A stretch of DNA of 64,000 bases from Posidonia oceanica (taxonomy: Eukaryota; Streptophyta; Magnoliopsida; Alismatales; Posidoniaceae): NCBI GenBank assembly GCA_037176725.1, contig JAZBRS010000050.1:10620001-10684000 (forward strand), given 5' to 3'. The position numbers and the translations under genes are program-made. This document shows, one piece after another, positions 49,040 through 60,100 of the stretch. The notes under the pieces are model-generated. The model ran no database searches, was not told the origin of the DNA, and saw nothing but the letters and a program-made list of their open reading frames with translations. Position 1 is the first letter of the stretch. Each line of letters opens with the position of its first letter.

Positions 49040-50778
49040 GTGGGGTGTGTCCTAGGTGCAGGTGCGTAATAGATTTGAGGAGGGGCAGACCGGGATGCCA
49101 GACGAACTGGCGCAGCAGGGGAGTCGACGTACGCAACAACGGGCTTCGGCGGATCCTTTCTCTTGGGACGATTGTTGTTGATGCCGTTGTTGTTGTTGAT
49201 GGCGCTGCTGCTGCTACTGTTACTGCTGGCGGGGGCATGCCTGGCAAGCACAGAGAGTGCAGGGAAGTTGCCACTCCGCAACGAACTCTCTACGCAAGTG
49301 CCAGCTCGGATCAAAGCGGTGAAGGTTGTGACAGGTTGGATGCTAAGCAAAGCTTCGGTGGACGGCTGTGCCCCTTTTATAATGATCTCGATAGACTCCT
49401 CGTCAGAGGGCCTATCTCGAACTTGCGAGGCAAGGGCACGCCAGCGGCCGACGTACTCCCCGAACGGCTCGCTAGGATTCTGCTTGGTTGCGATCAGGTC
49501 TGCGCGCTTTGGGACCAGATCGAGGTTGAAGGAATACTGTTCCAAGAACGCCTGGCTTAGGTCGTTCCATGTCCTGATTGCAGACATGTCAAGTGAGGTG
49601 AACCACTTGAGGGCTGCACCGGACAAACTCTTTTGGAACAGGCGGATCAGCAACCGTTCGTCAGCCTGAAGCTGGGCGAGATCACCGCAGTACGCCTTCA
49701 GATGGGCTATAGGGCAGCCCCTACCATCATACTTCTCAAAGTCTGGGATTTTGAACTTTGGGGGGAGTACCGCCTCTGGGAAACAGCAGAGGTCTCGGAA
49801 CTGGTAGGTCTGGTGGTCTGTGCCCTGCACTAGACGCAGTGCTTTCTCCAGAACATCCATCCTGTTGTTGATGGGGTCTGGAATGGCTGCCACAGGTGAT
49901 GGGGCAACGGGGGCAGGGACCACGTATGCCGATTGGGTCGCACCGAGGTGCTCCTCCGGATCTACCATCACATCGCCTGGTGACGCAAGGTGATGGCCGA
50001 CATACCCGTGCTGTGGTGGAGTGCAAGGGGGGATGCATGTGGAATTCTGAACCTGATGCAAAGGGGGAGGATAGATGGTATGCTGTGCGATGGGTGCAGA
50101 ATGCTGGAGCAACAGCGGCCGCGCTGGTGCGGTGTCGGGGGGCGGGCCTACGAGATACTGTGCTCCCACCAGTCCAAATGACTGGCCACCAGGTGGCGGA
50201 GGTGCATGCTGTGTGTGGTGCGGTGCAGATGCAAGAGGCGGGATACGTGCCCCCATCGCCAGAACTGTGAGCAGTTGAGACGACGGTCTAGGCGGAAGTG
50301 AAGAGTGCAATGCATGATGTGCGAGAGCAGGCCGCACAGGAACCTCAGGATCAACAGGAAGGGAAGAAGGGCGGACTGATAGAGCCATACCCTGCAGCCG
50401 CTGGATAGTGTCCATCAGATGTTGGTACTGCTCTTCAGGTGTCCCATCAGTGGGAACACTGAATTGCAGTGCCGGCGAGGGGCCAGAGCTAAGAGATCCG
50501 GACTGTCTAGGAGATTGGAGTCCTAGGGCGAGAGTCGCTGCAGCAGTAGAAGGAGTGTCAAAAGCGACAAATCCTTGAGAAGGTGGGGTCAGAGGCGCCT
50601 CCGGAATACGAGAAGTGGTCATCAAGATGGACTTGGCGATCGGATCAAGAGGAGCGAGCGTCTGCCACTGTCCCACAGCAAACTGGGGTGCCCCAGACGA
50701 TAGAGAGGGAAATCCTGGCGTCACAGGGGGCACAGAGGGGTTAGAAACGGGAGTCGGAGGGACCGGAGCGGAAACCAC
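49033..50778 (-). CDS. Ogre-like gag, copy 2 (C-terminally truncated)
   Basis: The translated sequence is identical to copy 1, exactly 7281 bp to the right, with the same unresolved start, the same Pro-rich N-terminus, capsid-like core and truncation, and the same borrowed TAA stop. Identity of both copies implies a very recent duplication or an assembly duplicate. An open frame of this length in a pol-less element suggests limited age. Confidence 0.8.
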   Translation of the reverse strand: MVSAPVPPTPVSNPSVPPVTPGFPSLSSGAPQFAVGQWQTLAPLDPIAKSILMTTSRIPEAPLTPPSQGFVAFDTPSTAAATLALGLQSPRQSGSLSSGPSPALQFSVPTDGTPEEQYQHLMDTIQRLQGMALSVRPSSLPVDPEVPVRPALAHHALHSSLPPRPSSQLLTVLAMGARIPPLASAPHHTQHAPPPPGGQSFGLVGAQYLVGPPPDTAPARPLLLQHSAPIAQHTIYPPPLHQVQNSTCIPPCTPPQHGYVGHHLASPGDVMVDPEEHLGATQSAYVVPAPVAPSPVAAIPDPINNRMDVLEKALRLVQGTDHQTYQFRDLCCFPEAVLPPKFKIPDFEKYDGRGCPIAHLKAYCGDLAQLQADERLLIRLFQKSLSGAALKWFTSLDMSAIRTWNDLSQAFLEQYSFNLDLVPKRADLIATKQNPSEPFGEYVGRWRALASQVRDRPSDEESIEIIIKGAQPSTEALLSIQPVTTFTALIRAGTCVESSLRSGNFPALSVLARHAPASSNSSSSSAINNNNGINNNRPKRKDPPKPVVAYVDSPAAPVRLASRSAPPQIYYAPAPRTHPTP

Positions 50779-52121
50779 CTCCGAGGCAAGGGTAAGGGGG
50801 GTTCGACGGTGCGCTGGGCCATTGCTGACCGAGAGCGAGTCAAAATGGGGCTGCGACGAGCGAAAAACAGACGGGCTCTACGAGGAGCTATGCTCGCGAA
50901 GGCGAGTAGCTCAGAAGGAGATGGTCGAGCACAGGTGTCTCAGCAGAGGTGTCAGCAAGGGGAGGAACCCGAGCTTCAGCTAAGGAAATCGCTTACTGAA
51001 CTCTGTTAAGGACACAACAGAAAATCGGGATTAGGAACAGAAAATGAAATGCAAAATGCACTAAGTCGTGGCATGAATGACATGTATGCTCTCTAGCATG
51101 CTCTCTCTCACCAATCTAGTGTTTCCTAGCAGGTAGTCTACTCCGGATATCCACAAGTGTACGGGTCACCGACTCAGGTCAGAAAAGTAGGTCCCCTGTC
51201 TAACTCCCGGTCCAAAGCTCAGGTAATAATAGGGTGGTGCGTTGGTGGCCTCAGCCTTGCCTAAGCGTAGGAAGTACCCTCCACTAGCACCGACACGACC
51301 CCTGACAAGGGGGGACAGACCGACCGACTCACACCATGCCAAAGCATCGGAGTGAGAGGCCAGAGCCATCCTTCGCAGACTGATAGGTGGACTCAGATGA
51401 GAAGATGCATGCCCTATATGATGCTTCATGTAAATGATTAAAGTCTTTTATCTTGCGTATTTTATTAACTCCAGGAGGGTGCAAGTGTGTTGATGGCTCT
51501 AGTTAACCCTATATCTTATTTTTACTTGCTATTTTTAATTAACCACAGGAAAAGCAATCAATCTCTATTATCCTAGGCATGGCATGTGCAAAAGGGAAGA
51601 AAATCAACCAAATATGGCAGGCAACAACATACAATAGAGCAAAAGGCAAGTGCATGGCATGTGCGAGTGTTTGTGAGCATGATAGTGAAGGGAAAGCATT
51701 CATCATGTCAAAAGGCATATATACAGAGCATGTGCGTGTGTAGTGACATAGCAAATGTGTCAAAGAAAGCATTCATCACTCAAAAAGCATGCATTGTTGC
51801 CAAACAAGTATGTAGACATGCGTTGTGCAGGAGATAAAGCAATAATAAGTAAAAGGGCTAAAGAAAGTAAAAACCGGCAAGCAGTAAAGCGAACAAGAGC
51901 AGATGCAAGGAAATAAACGAGCAAACAAGCAACAAAGGCAAAGCAGAGCAAAACGGAGCGCAAATCGAGGCAAATGGGGTGCAAAACCAAAGCTGAGTAG
52001 CCACGGGCGACTTGCCAGGAGTTTGCACAGGAAAACGAGCAAAACAGGCGAAGGAAACACAAAGGCAAATCCCAAGCAGAATGCGAGCGAGCCAAAGCCA
52101 AAACGAAAGCTGGAGTCTTTC
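50779..52121 (-). other. Gag leader, copy 2
   Basis: The duplicate of 43498-44840. No recognisable coding domain. Confidence 0.6.
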
Positions 52122-52139
52122 TCCCCAACGGAGTCGCCA
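52122..52139 (-). other. Primer binding site, copy 2 (Arg-tRNA type)
   Basis: The same 18 bases as copy 1, adjoining the complete LTR 3. This is the site that would serve the original 5' LTR of the element. Confidence 0.75.
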
Positions 52140-52140
52140 C

Positions 52141-55100
52141 TGTAGTAATCCCGGTGTTCAGATCGTCCATGCACATTGCCAAAGCTCGCGTGCACCGATC
52201 AGAATCAAGCTCACTATTAGCAGCTACGTCCGAGAAGGAAGACTTAACTCGAAAACATTTAAAAAGGGGAAAAGGGGAAGAAAAGAAGAAGATAAGACAA
52301 ATTGGAGTCGCCACCAAGTCTATTAGATCGGGAGACAAGGAAAATCGGGGAAATATGTGAATAATCACGCAAAAGTAAGCAAAAGATGCAATGCAAGGCA
52401 ATGCAGAAGAAATGAGATGCAAATGAATGCAAATGATGTGACTCGTGCCTAGGATAAGGGCGATATGGTCATTGCGGGCCAAGAGAGAGGGCAAGGACTC
52501 CTGTTACGTGCGGGGAAGGTGTTAGGCACCCCCGACACGCCCGAGAATCGGTCTTTCTAGGCTTACGCTCGCATACGCAGGGAAATGCAGACCTTGAATG
52601 CCTAAGTGCCAATGAATGCCTATCTAAATGCTCAAAGGTGTGCTCTAAGTGACGAATGCAATGCAAGAAAGTAAACGTGCAATCTAAGCGCTTAGCAACG
52701 CTGTCTGTGTTCCGAACCGGGCGAAACCTGGCTCGTGAGAACTCCAGGCAGTAAGCATCACTGCCCTATATGCAAATGCAGGCGATAAAACAAAGCAGCG
52801 GTGAAAACAGGCAATGCGAGCGACATGCAAGAGGAAACAACGTAAAACACGCAAAACGGTGCGAGAAACTAAGCCGACACGCAAAACGGTGCGAGAAACG
52901 AAGCGAGAACGCAAAACGATGCGAGAAACGAAGCAAGAACGTAAAACCGTGGGAGAAACACGGCAAGAACATAAAACAGTGTGAAAAACAAGGTCGGCAT
53001 GCAGAACGGTGCAAAAAACAAGCGAGGTACGCAAAACGGTGCAAGAGACGAGCGAGGCACGCAAAACGGTGCAAGAAACAAAGCGGCACACAAAACGGTG
53101 CGAGAAACAAAGCTGGCACGTTAAACGGTGTGAGAAACAAAGCGACACGCAAAACGGTGCAGAAACAAAGCCAGGCACGCAAAATGGTGCAAGAAACAAA
53201 GTCGGGCACGCAAAACGGTGCAAGAAACAAAGCGACACGCAAAACGGTGCAAGAAACAAGGCTAGGCACGCAAAACGATGCAAGAAACAAAGCGGCACGC
53301 AAAACGGTGTAAGAAACAAAGTGGCATGCAAAACGGTGCGAGAAACAAAGCTGGGCACGCAAAACGGTGCGAGAAACAAAGCGAAAAAGAGTGCAAAAGC
53401 CGTGCAATGCGAATGATATGCAGAAGATGCTACCGAAGTTCAAGAGGACTTACCTTGGAAATCTGACGCCTGATCTGAAATCTGAGTGGTCCTTGCTGAA
53501 GAGCGCTCCGCCGGGGTCACCCAGGTAACTTAATTGAGAAGATCCAACAGCCGGATCTGAAGATATCCAGACTTCAAGGCAGGAGGCCAGAACAGGGGAG
53601 AGGATAAGATCTAAGTGTAAAAGGGGCCTAAGGGGTGTGCAAAACAGGTCCTCCCATGTAAACGGGAGCTAAGAATGCCTGAGTGTGTGCAAGGGATGCC
53701 GGATGCAAGAATGCAATGCGTGCGGAATGCAAGAAGAGACTTAAGGATGATTTTTCAGAAAAAATGGGGACTTACATGCAATTTTGAAAAAGATGGGGGT
53801 CTGAATGCAATTTTACAAAATACATGGTTCAAAATGCAATTTTCAGGGTAGCCATGCATCAGGACAGGTTTCGAAGTCGAATGGTAAGTCGACATGCAAT
53901 TTTGAAATCAACAGGGTCTAAAATGCAATTTTTTCAGCAAAACAGGGGTCTGAGTGGTCTGGAATGCAAACAGGGGCCTATGTGCAGTTTTTCAAACATG
54001 CAGGGTCTAAAATGTAATTTTATAAGCAAACTATACATTTAAATACATACTGTGAGCATGCAGAGGACCTATATGCAATTTTCAAGTCATGTAGGGTCAA
54101 AAATGCAATTTTATAAGCAAAGTATGCATTTAAATGTATGCTGTGCATTAATGAATGACCTATATGCAAAAATCAGAAAATATGAGGGAAATGATGCAAT
54201 GCAGTAAAGAAAATTGAAAAATAAACACCTAGATTAACAGACCAGAGGACTAACGTGCAAATAAGAAAAGCAACAGGGACCCGAAATGCAATACATCAAG
54301 GTAAAATATGATCACTAAATCAGATTAATATCAGGAGGACCAACATGCAATTAATTGATTTTTGGGTTTTTTCATGCAATTTCATAAGATCTACATACGA
54401 AATTAAATGAATAATAACAGAGGCAGGACCAGAATGCAATAAATCAAAAGCAAGGATTGAAAATGCAATTTAAGGGCAAAATAGCATGCTAATCAGAAAA
54501 TAAACGCACAGTATCTGCAAAACGGCGACCACTGTAGCACAGTGCTACCAGTGGCCGTCGCGAGCGGAGGGGGGAGGCTGGTGAGGCGCTGATGCGGCGG
54601 CGGTGCTCTCCGAAGGCTGGCGGATTTCGGAGCAGCGTCGGCGAGCCGCGACGTTGCCAGGAGACGACCGGAGACGGCGATGGAGCACTGCTGAACTGTC
54701 TGATGCAGACCGGATGGAAACGGCAACGAGGGATCAATCCGAAGGCATGGCCGAGCTCCTGGGGTCCGTGCGAACCTCGGATGATGCTCAGGACAGAGTT
54801 CTGCAGACCGGAGCGGCGAGTCTGATCCGGAGCTCGCCGGAGAAGAAGACGCAGTGGTGGCGTTGACTTCGGGCAGGAGGGAGCAGAAACCTAGACTAAT
54901 AGGTGGGGAAGCAAGAAGAGAAGAAAATTAAACTAATGGCGTGGAGCAATACCTGTTTCGACGTCCGGAGAGCTCTCCCGACGCGGGCCGTTTTAGTGGT
55001 CGCTGGTGAGGTTGGTCCGAGTGCTGTGGACGCTGTCGGCGGCTCGCGGGCGTTGGGATCCGCTCCTGGAGGTCCTCCGATGCTTCCTGAAGGGTTGGAA

Positions 55101-57703
55101 TGGAACTTTGAAGACCGGCGTGAGAAATGAGTTCAGTGGGTGCTCCGCAGGTCATCGGAGGTGGGGGGTGAGGGTTGTTGCTCTCTGGATCAAGTGGAGG
55201 CTGCCGGTGGGCTCCTGGATGCTTGGTGAGCGTGTAGGGATGCTTAGGTTGGTCTGAGGGGTGCTGGAGAGGGAGTTTGCAGGTGGCTTAATTTCGGATC
55301 AGAAAGAGGAGAAGGTGTTTGTTGTGGTTGGTTGGTGTTGTGGGGAGAGTGAAGGCTAATGGTCAGGGGGGTTAGGAAGTTGGTGTTCTGGCGAGTTACG
55401 GGGTGGAGTTTGGGATGATCTGGTGGGCTGTGGTGCTGGGAATTCTGAAGTGGAGGGAGTTGGGTCTCTGTTTTGGTTTCAGGTGGTTACGGGGTGATTT
55501 TGGGTTGAATTGGAGAGTGGAATGGGTGGAGGTGATTGCTGGATTCTGGGTGAGGTTCGGGGGACGAATTCGAAGAGGTTTCGGAGGAGTTTTTGATTCC
55601 GGTTTGCAGTGGGACGAAGGGGAAGGAAATGCGGATTTTTTCAGAGGAAGAGGGGGGAATTCTCAGTTCTCTCCGGCTGGGGGAGCGCACGGGAAGAGAG
55701 TGGATGCTTGAGGGGTGTGAAGGATCTCCTCTTCTCATCCCCCCGAATGACTGGTTTCTATCCCTTTTCATCTGCAGGTGTCTGGCTGCCATTAATGGCC
55801 CGAAGAGGCGGTGGCAGGAACTTGCAGGTGCACGGGAGGAGGGCGGCGCACGCCGGTCCGGCTCGGGGCAAAGGACGTGCGGCGCGCAAGGACGACAGGC
55901 CTGGAAGGACGATGCGCTGTCGATTGCGGAAGGTTGTTGGCAGAGAAAAGAGAAGAAAAAACCAGAGGGAGGAGAAGGAGAGGAAGAAGGAGGGAAGGAG
56001 GTGGTTTGCAGGCGTGGGCTGGGCTTTGTGCGCGCGGGAGAAAAGGAAAAAAAGAAAGGAAGGAGGAGAGGGGAGACGGGCCGGACCGGGCCCAAGAAAG
56101 GAGAAAGAAAAGAAAGAAAGAAAAAATAGAAAGGAAGAAAGAAAGAAAGAAAGGAGGAAGAGAAGGGAGAGAAATAAATTAGATAAAAATAAAATAAAAA
56201 TAAAACAAAAATAGGAAAAGGTTCTTAGAGTGATTGTGTTTTATGTTGGGACCTTGATTAAGTTTTTTAACAATCGTTTTTGATTAATTAATTGGGTTTA
56301 GAAAGATTTAGTTTTGATTAGGGTTTTTAGAGTTTTGTTTATTTTGATTTGTTTTTTATTTTGATTAAATGTTTGTTAAGTCTTTTAAGTTGTTTTCTAA
56401 TTATGTTTTCCTTGTTAAGTACCTGGGATGTTAATTAGGATTTTTTAAAGTTTGTTTAAAACGAATTAGAGTGGGTTTTGGATTTTTGATTTTGGTCCTT
56501 TTTTGCTTAAGTCTTTTTGATTTGTTTTTGATTTTTGCTTGTTGAGTTCTTTTAATTAATTTCTTTTTTGTTAGGTCTTCTTGTTAAGTTTTTAGTTGGG
56601 TGTTTCTGGATTCTTGATTGTTTGTTATTATTATTATTTTTCCTTTTTTTTAATTAGGTTTTTGAGTTGTTCTTCTTATATTTGTTAGGTTTCTTCTTTT
56701 TTCCTTAATTAGTTGTCTTGGCACTTTTTAATTGTTTTCTTTTCTTTTTAGGAATTGTTTTCGATTGTCTTTTAGTAAGGTTCTTACCTTGACTTGTTTT
56801 GATTGCCTTTTGGTTTTTTCCTTGATTTTACAGCATTTTCTTTTGGTTGGTTTCGCATTTTTTAGTTGCATTCTTGGTTTCCCTTTTTTAGTTGGATTTA
56901 GTTAGGCTTTTGTGTTTTAATTGTTTGGTTAAGTTTTTAATTATTTCTTTTTAGGATTTTGACTTGTTTCTCTTTTGTTTTAGAGTTTTAAAGGTTTTCA
57001 AAGGTTTTTAAAGGTTTAGTAAGAGAAGAGAAGAGGAAATTAGAAAGGAGAGGAAAAGGGAGAAATGGAGGAATAAATAGGAAAGAGAGGAGTTGAAGGA
57101 AAATAATTTTTTGAAAATCAAAGAAAATGATAAAAATAAGATAAAAATAGGAATAAGATTGAGAACAGATGGAAGCACAAGGGGGGCCCACAGTCAGGCA
57201 AAAAAGAGGGAGAAAAGGAGGTGAAAAGAAGGAGGATAATCAGGAGAGAGAGGAGAGAGAAAAAAATAATCCAGGAGAGAGAAAAGGATAATTTGGGCAA
57301 AAGGAGGTCTTAGAGGTTTCGAAAAGGGGTGAAATTTGGTGGGTGTGTAGTCTACGGTCTCTAGTCTTGCTCCCACAGTTTCGGTTTGGTTTTGAGAAAG
57401 TTTTGGAAGGGTTTAGAGGTGTAGAAAAGGGTAGTTTTACCTAGGTTTTCTAGGGTTTTTGGGAGTGGTTTTGGTTTGAAATTTTAAGGACTCTTTGGTG
57501 GGTTTGCTAAGTCAGGAGGGGTGAGTTTTCCTATGGTTTTTGGATAATTTTTGGGTTCGGAAAAGGGGTGTAATCTTATGTTGAGTTTGGGCTTGTTTTG
57601 AGGGGAAAGAGGAAGAGAATGGTGCGGGTTTGGACCTAGGTTTGGGTTCAGAAGCCACCAGAAGATTCCAATTGATTCAGCTTGTCAAAATGGGGTGTCA
57701 ACA
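52141..57703 (-). repeat. LTR 3 (right), complete, 5563 bp
   Basis: The only complete LTR, TGTTGACACCCC...GGGATTACTACA on minus. Composition blocks from right to left are a T-rich and purine-rich U3 part (56170-57700), a GC-rich block (54550-56090), 'atgcaatttt' repeats, a minisatellite, and a U5-like end. It differs from LTR 2 only from 55893 rightwards (several substitutions and one 4-bp AAAG indel). Predicted ORFs are composition artefacts. Confidence 0.9.
52844..53384. repeat. About 30-bp minisatellite in LTR 3
   Basis: Same array and length as in LTR 2. Confidence 0.88.
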
Positions 57704-57741
57704 GTTATCATCAAAATAAAGATGAAGCAATTTTACCAACA
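57704..57741 (-). mobile_element. SIRE-like copia LTR, right part, with right target duplication
   Basis: 57704-57708 is the second GTTAT. The remaining 33 bp are the beginning of the split LTR (minus TGTTGGTAAAATTGC), completing 36622-37698. Confidence 0.75.
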
Positions 57742-57931
57742 ATCTCTTTCTTTTTGATGATGACAAAAACCACAAATATTTCAAAGCTATAGAAATGGCT
57801 CTCCTTTGGAATATACATACAGATATGTCAATAAAAATCTCAATGCTCTCCCTAATTATATGAGTCCAATATAAAATATTAAAGAATGTATAATCTAAGA
57901 ACACAAAAATGCCTACGTATGACTCATCCAC
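57742..57931 (-). mobile_element. SIRE-like copia 3' interior with polypurine tract
   Basis: On minus the sequence runs into AAAAAGAAAGAGAT directly before the LTR start at 57741, preceded by 'gtcatcatc', as in the relative at 6700-6737. It therefore follows pol in orientation minus. The rest of the interior is displaced by the gypsy element that begins at 57932. Confidence 0.65.
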
Positions 57932-58488
57932 TGTAATATCCGGGTCTATCTAGAATTAGTGGGTATTTTCCGCGTGAATATTTAGTACGAAATGATGACG
58001 TGAGTTATCGGCGTGAATTATTGGCGCGGACTAGTAGCGCGGATTACCGATGTGGAATGCAGGCGTGTCCCGTTAATTCAGAATTCAGTTGCTGTAAGAT
58101 TTGATTTGGGAATTGATTCCCGTATAAGTGTACTAGAGTTTGATTGCTTGTAATTGTGAATATATTCATTAAGCAATCATGATAGATTTGTGCTTGTTTC
58201 CTCCTGTTGTGTTTGTAGTTTTTTGGGCTCTCTATGTTGTGTGATATTTTGGCGTATTGTGCCCGTGAATGTGTGGGACCTTGATACAGAAATAACGTCA
58301 AGAGAGCACAGTACCATGTGTGATTTTTCCGCTGCAACCCATCGTGCATGCCATGCTCTGCATCAATGTCAGCCCGTGTTTTCGGGCAGATGTCGGCAGC
58401 GAATGGTCGATAAAAGGAGGAGCTCTAGTGTCGGGAGAGAAGGCAAGAGAAGAGAGATTCAAAGCCTGTGCCAAAGTTGAGAGTTGAG

Positions 58489-58540
<52 letters not shown>

Positions 58541-58585
58541 GAGGAGGCAAATGGTCGGAGAAGGAAGGAAGAGACGAAGAGTTCG
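57932..58585 (+). repeat. Gypsy 5' LTR, 3'-truncated
   Basis: It begins TGTAATATCCGGGTC and matches 63021-63681 up to 'gaagagttcg', after which it continues directly as gag coding sequence whereas the other LTR continues as LTR. A (GA)n run occupies 58492-58533. Confidence 0.85.
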
Positions 58586-59495
58586 CCTGTGAGGCTTGGC
58601 TATGGAAGATAGAAAAGATTCTAGAAAGTATGGAGTGCCCAGAGGAGAAATGGGTGCGCTTGGCTTCCTTCCTGTTCAAGGGCGACGTTGAACAGTGGTG
58701 GAGGGCCACACGGCGTCTGAAGTTTCCAAACTCAAACCTGCTAATGATCTCTTGGGAAGACTTCCGAGATGTCTTTTATGATAAGTACTTCCCTGACCAC
58801 GTGAGGGACAGACTAGATAGAGAGTTCAGAGACTTGCAACAAGGGAGTATGTCGGTGGCTGAATATGAAGCTACCTTCTCTTGTCTGGAGCAGTTTGCAC
58901 AGTCCTTTGATACAGAAGAGTGCAGAGCCAAGTGGTTTGTGGAAGGATTGAATTGGAGACTCAGGCTGAAGGCATGGGGTATCGGTGTCGAACTTTACCG
59001 GATGCGGTGGATCTAGCTGCCCGCTTTGAGAATGAGCACAAGCAGTGTATGGAGAGTCAACCTAGGGGGGAGGGCAAGATGGTTGCCCCTCGACCTTCTA
59101 CTTCTGGGATACCGAGCTCTACGAGTTCTGAGAGCTCTGGAAAGAAAAGGAAGGAGCACACTGGCACAACCACCCAGGGGAGACGTAGTTTTGCCAGAGG
59201 GAGCAGTGTTGGATTTAGCCAGACAAGATTGAGTGGTGGCCAACAAGAAGAGAGAGCTTGCTTCGCCTGTGGACAGATGGGACACATGGTGGCATAGTGT
59301 CGTCGTTGGCTGCATAATCCGAGTAGTGGGGTGTGCTACAATTGCGGAAAGGCTGAACATTAGCAGCGGAACTGCCCCGATCCTCCAAAGCAAGCTGGGG
59401 ATGTGCTGCGTCAACCTACCAAAGGACGCGTATTTACGATATCCGTTCCTGATGTCGGGCCCTCAAGGAACGTTGTAGAGGGTAAGGAGCAGTAG
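58586..59495 (+). pseudogene. Gypsy gag, 5'-truncated, frameshifted, with stops
   Basis: The capsid part begins mid-domain (EAWLWKIEKILESM... FKGDVEQWW... DYF/YFPDHVRD) in one frame. It shifts frame near 58975 and continues as DLAARFENEHKQC. Two CCHC knuckles follow: CFACGQMGH, then TAG at 59295-59297 before the final Cys, and CYNCGKAEH with TAG at 59361-59363 inside. The second knuckle also has Glu where Gly is usual. Confidence 0.85.
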
Positions 59496-59577
59496 TGATT
59501 TGTGTATTGTAAATCCCCACTCTTTTATGTAGTCATGTGTATCCAGTATTGCTCTTAATAATAATTATGGTTTGTAG

Positions 59578-59874
59578 TTGTATGTGCTATTCCTAGGTTC
59601 TTTTCTAGTGGCTGACCGAATGGCCAGGGTGTTGTTTGACTCAGGAAGTTCATTTTCTTTTATCTCTGAGTCTTTTGCGGCAGAAATTGGGGACAAGCCA
59701 GCCAAGTTAGCTTTTCACCTCAACGTGGTGACTCCGTTGGGGGAGCACAGCTTGGGATGGAGATATTTGCGGTCAGTTGGCATCAAGCAGGGTGATAAGG
59801 ATTTCATGACTAGTCTAATAATAATGGATATGCAGGAGTACGATGTTATACTAGGCATGGACTGGCTAGCTTAG
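59578..59874 (+). pseudogene. Gypsy protease fragment
   Basis: Aspartic protease domain with the active-site motif VLFDSGSSFSFI (about residues 19-30) and the C-terminal YDVILGMDWLA. It is in a frame different from both gag and RT and ends at TAG (59872-59874), with further stops before RT begins. Confidence 0.8.
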
Positions 59875-60100
59875 CATTCAGTAATGATCGACTGTGTTAA
59901 GAAGAGGGTGCTGGTGGAATGCCTAGGACAGGGCTTGTGCTTAGTTCAAGAGGTAAGACTTGCTGAGCTAAAGTAGGTAATCTCTGCAATAAAGGCGTAT
60001 TGATCTCTAGCAAAAGGTTGCGTGGGGTATTAATTTGGCCAGTGTTGTGGTGTCCTCCTCGCCTGCTTTAAGGGTACAGGATATACCAGTTGTTTGTGAG

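Larger units (their letters stand above)
37699..57703 (-). mobile_element. Ogre/Tat-like three-LTR composite element
   Basis: The element reads right to left: complete LTR (57703-52141), interior (52140-49040), truncated LTR (49039-44860), interior (44859-41759), truncated LTR (41758-37699). Flanking GTTAT repeats show that the whole array occupies one insertion site. The two interior-plus-LTR units have a 7281-bp period, and the duplicated ORFs translate identically. Lineage evidence: Ogre-type gag, an Arg-tRNA-type primer site, very long LTRs and TGTTGACACC/CTACA ends. pol and the polypurine tract are absent, so it is non-autonomous. Confidence 0.88.
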
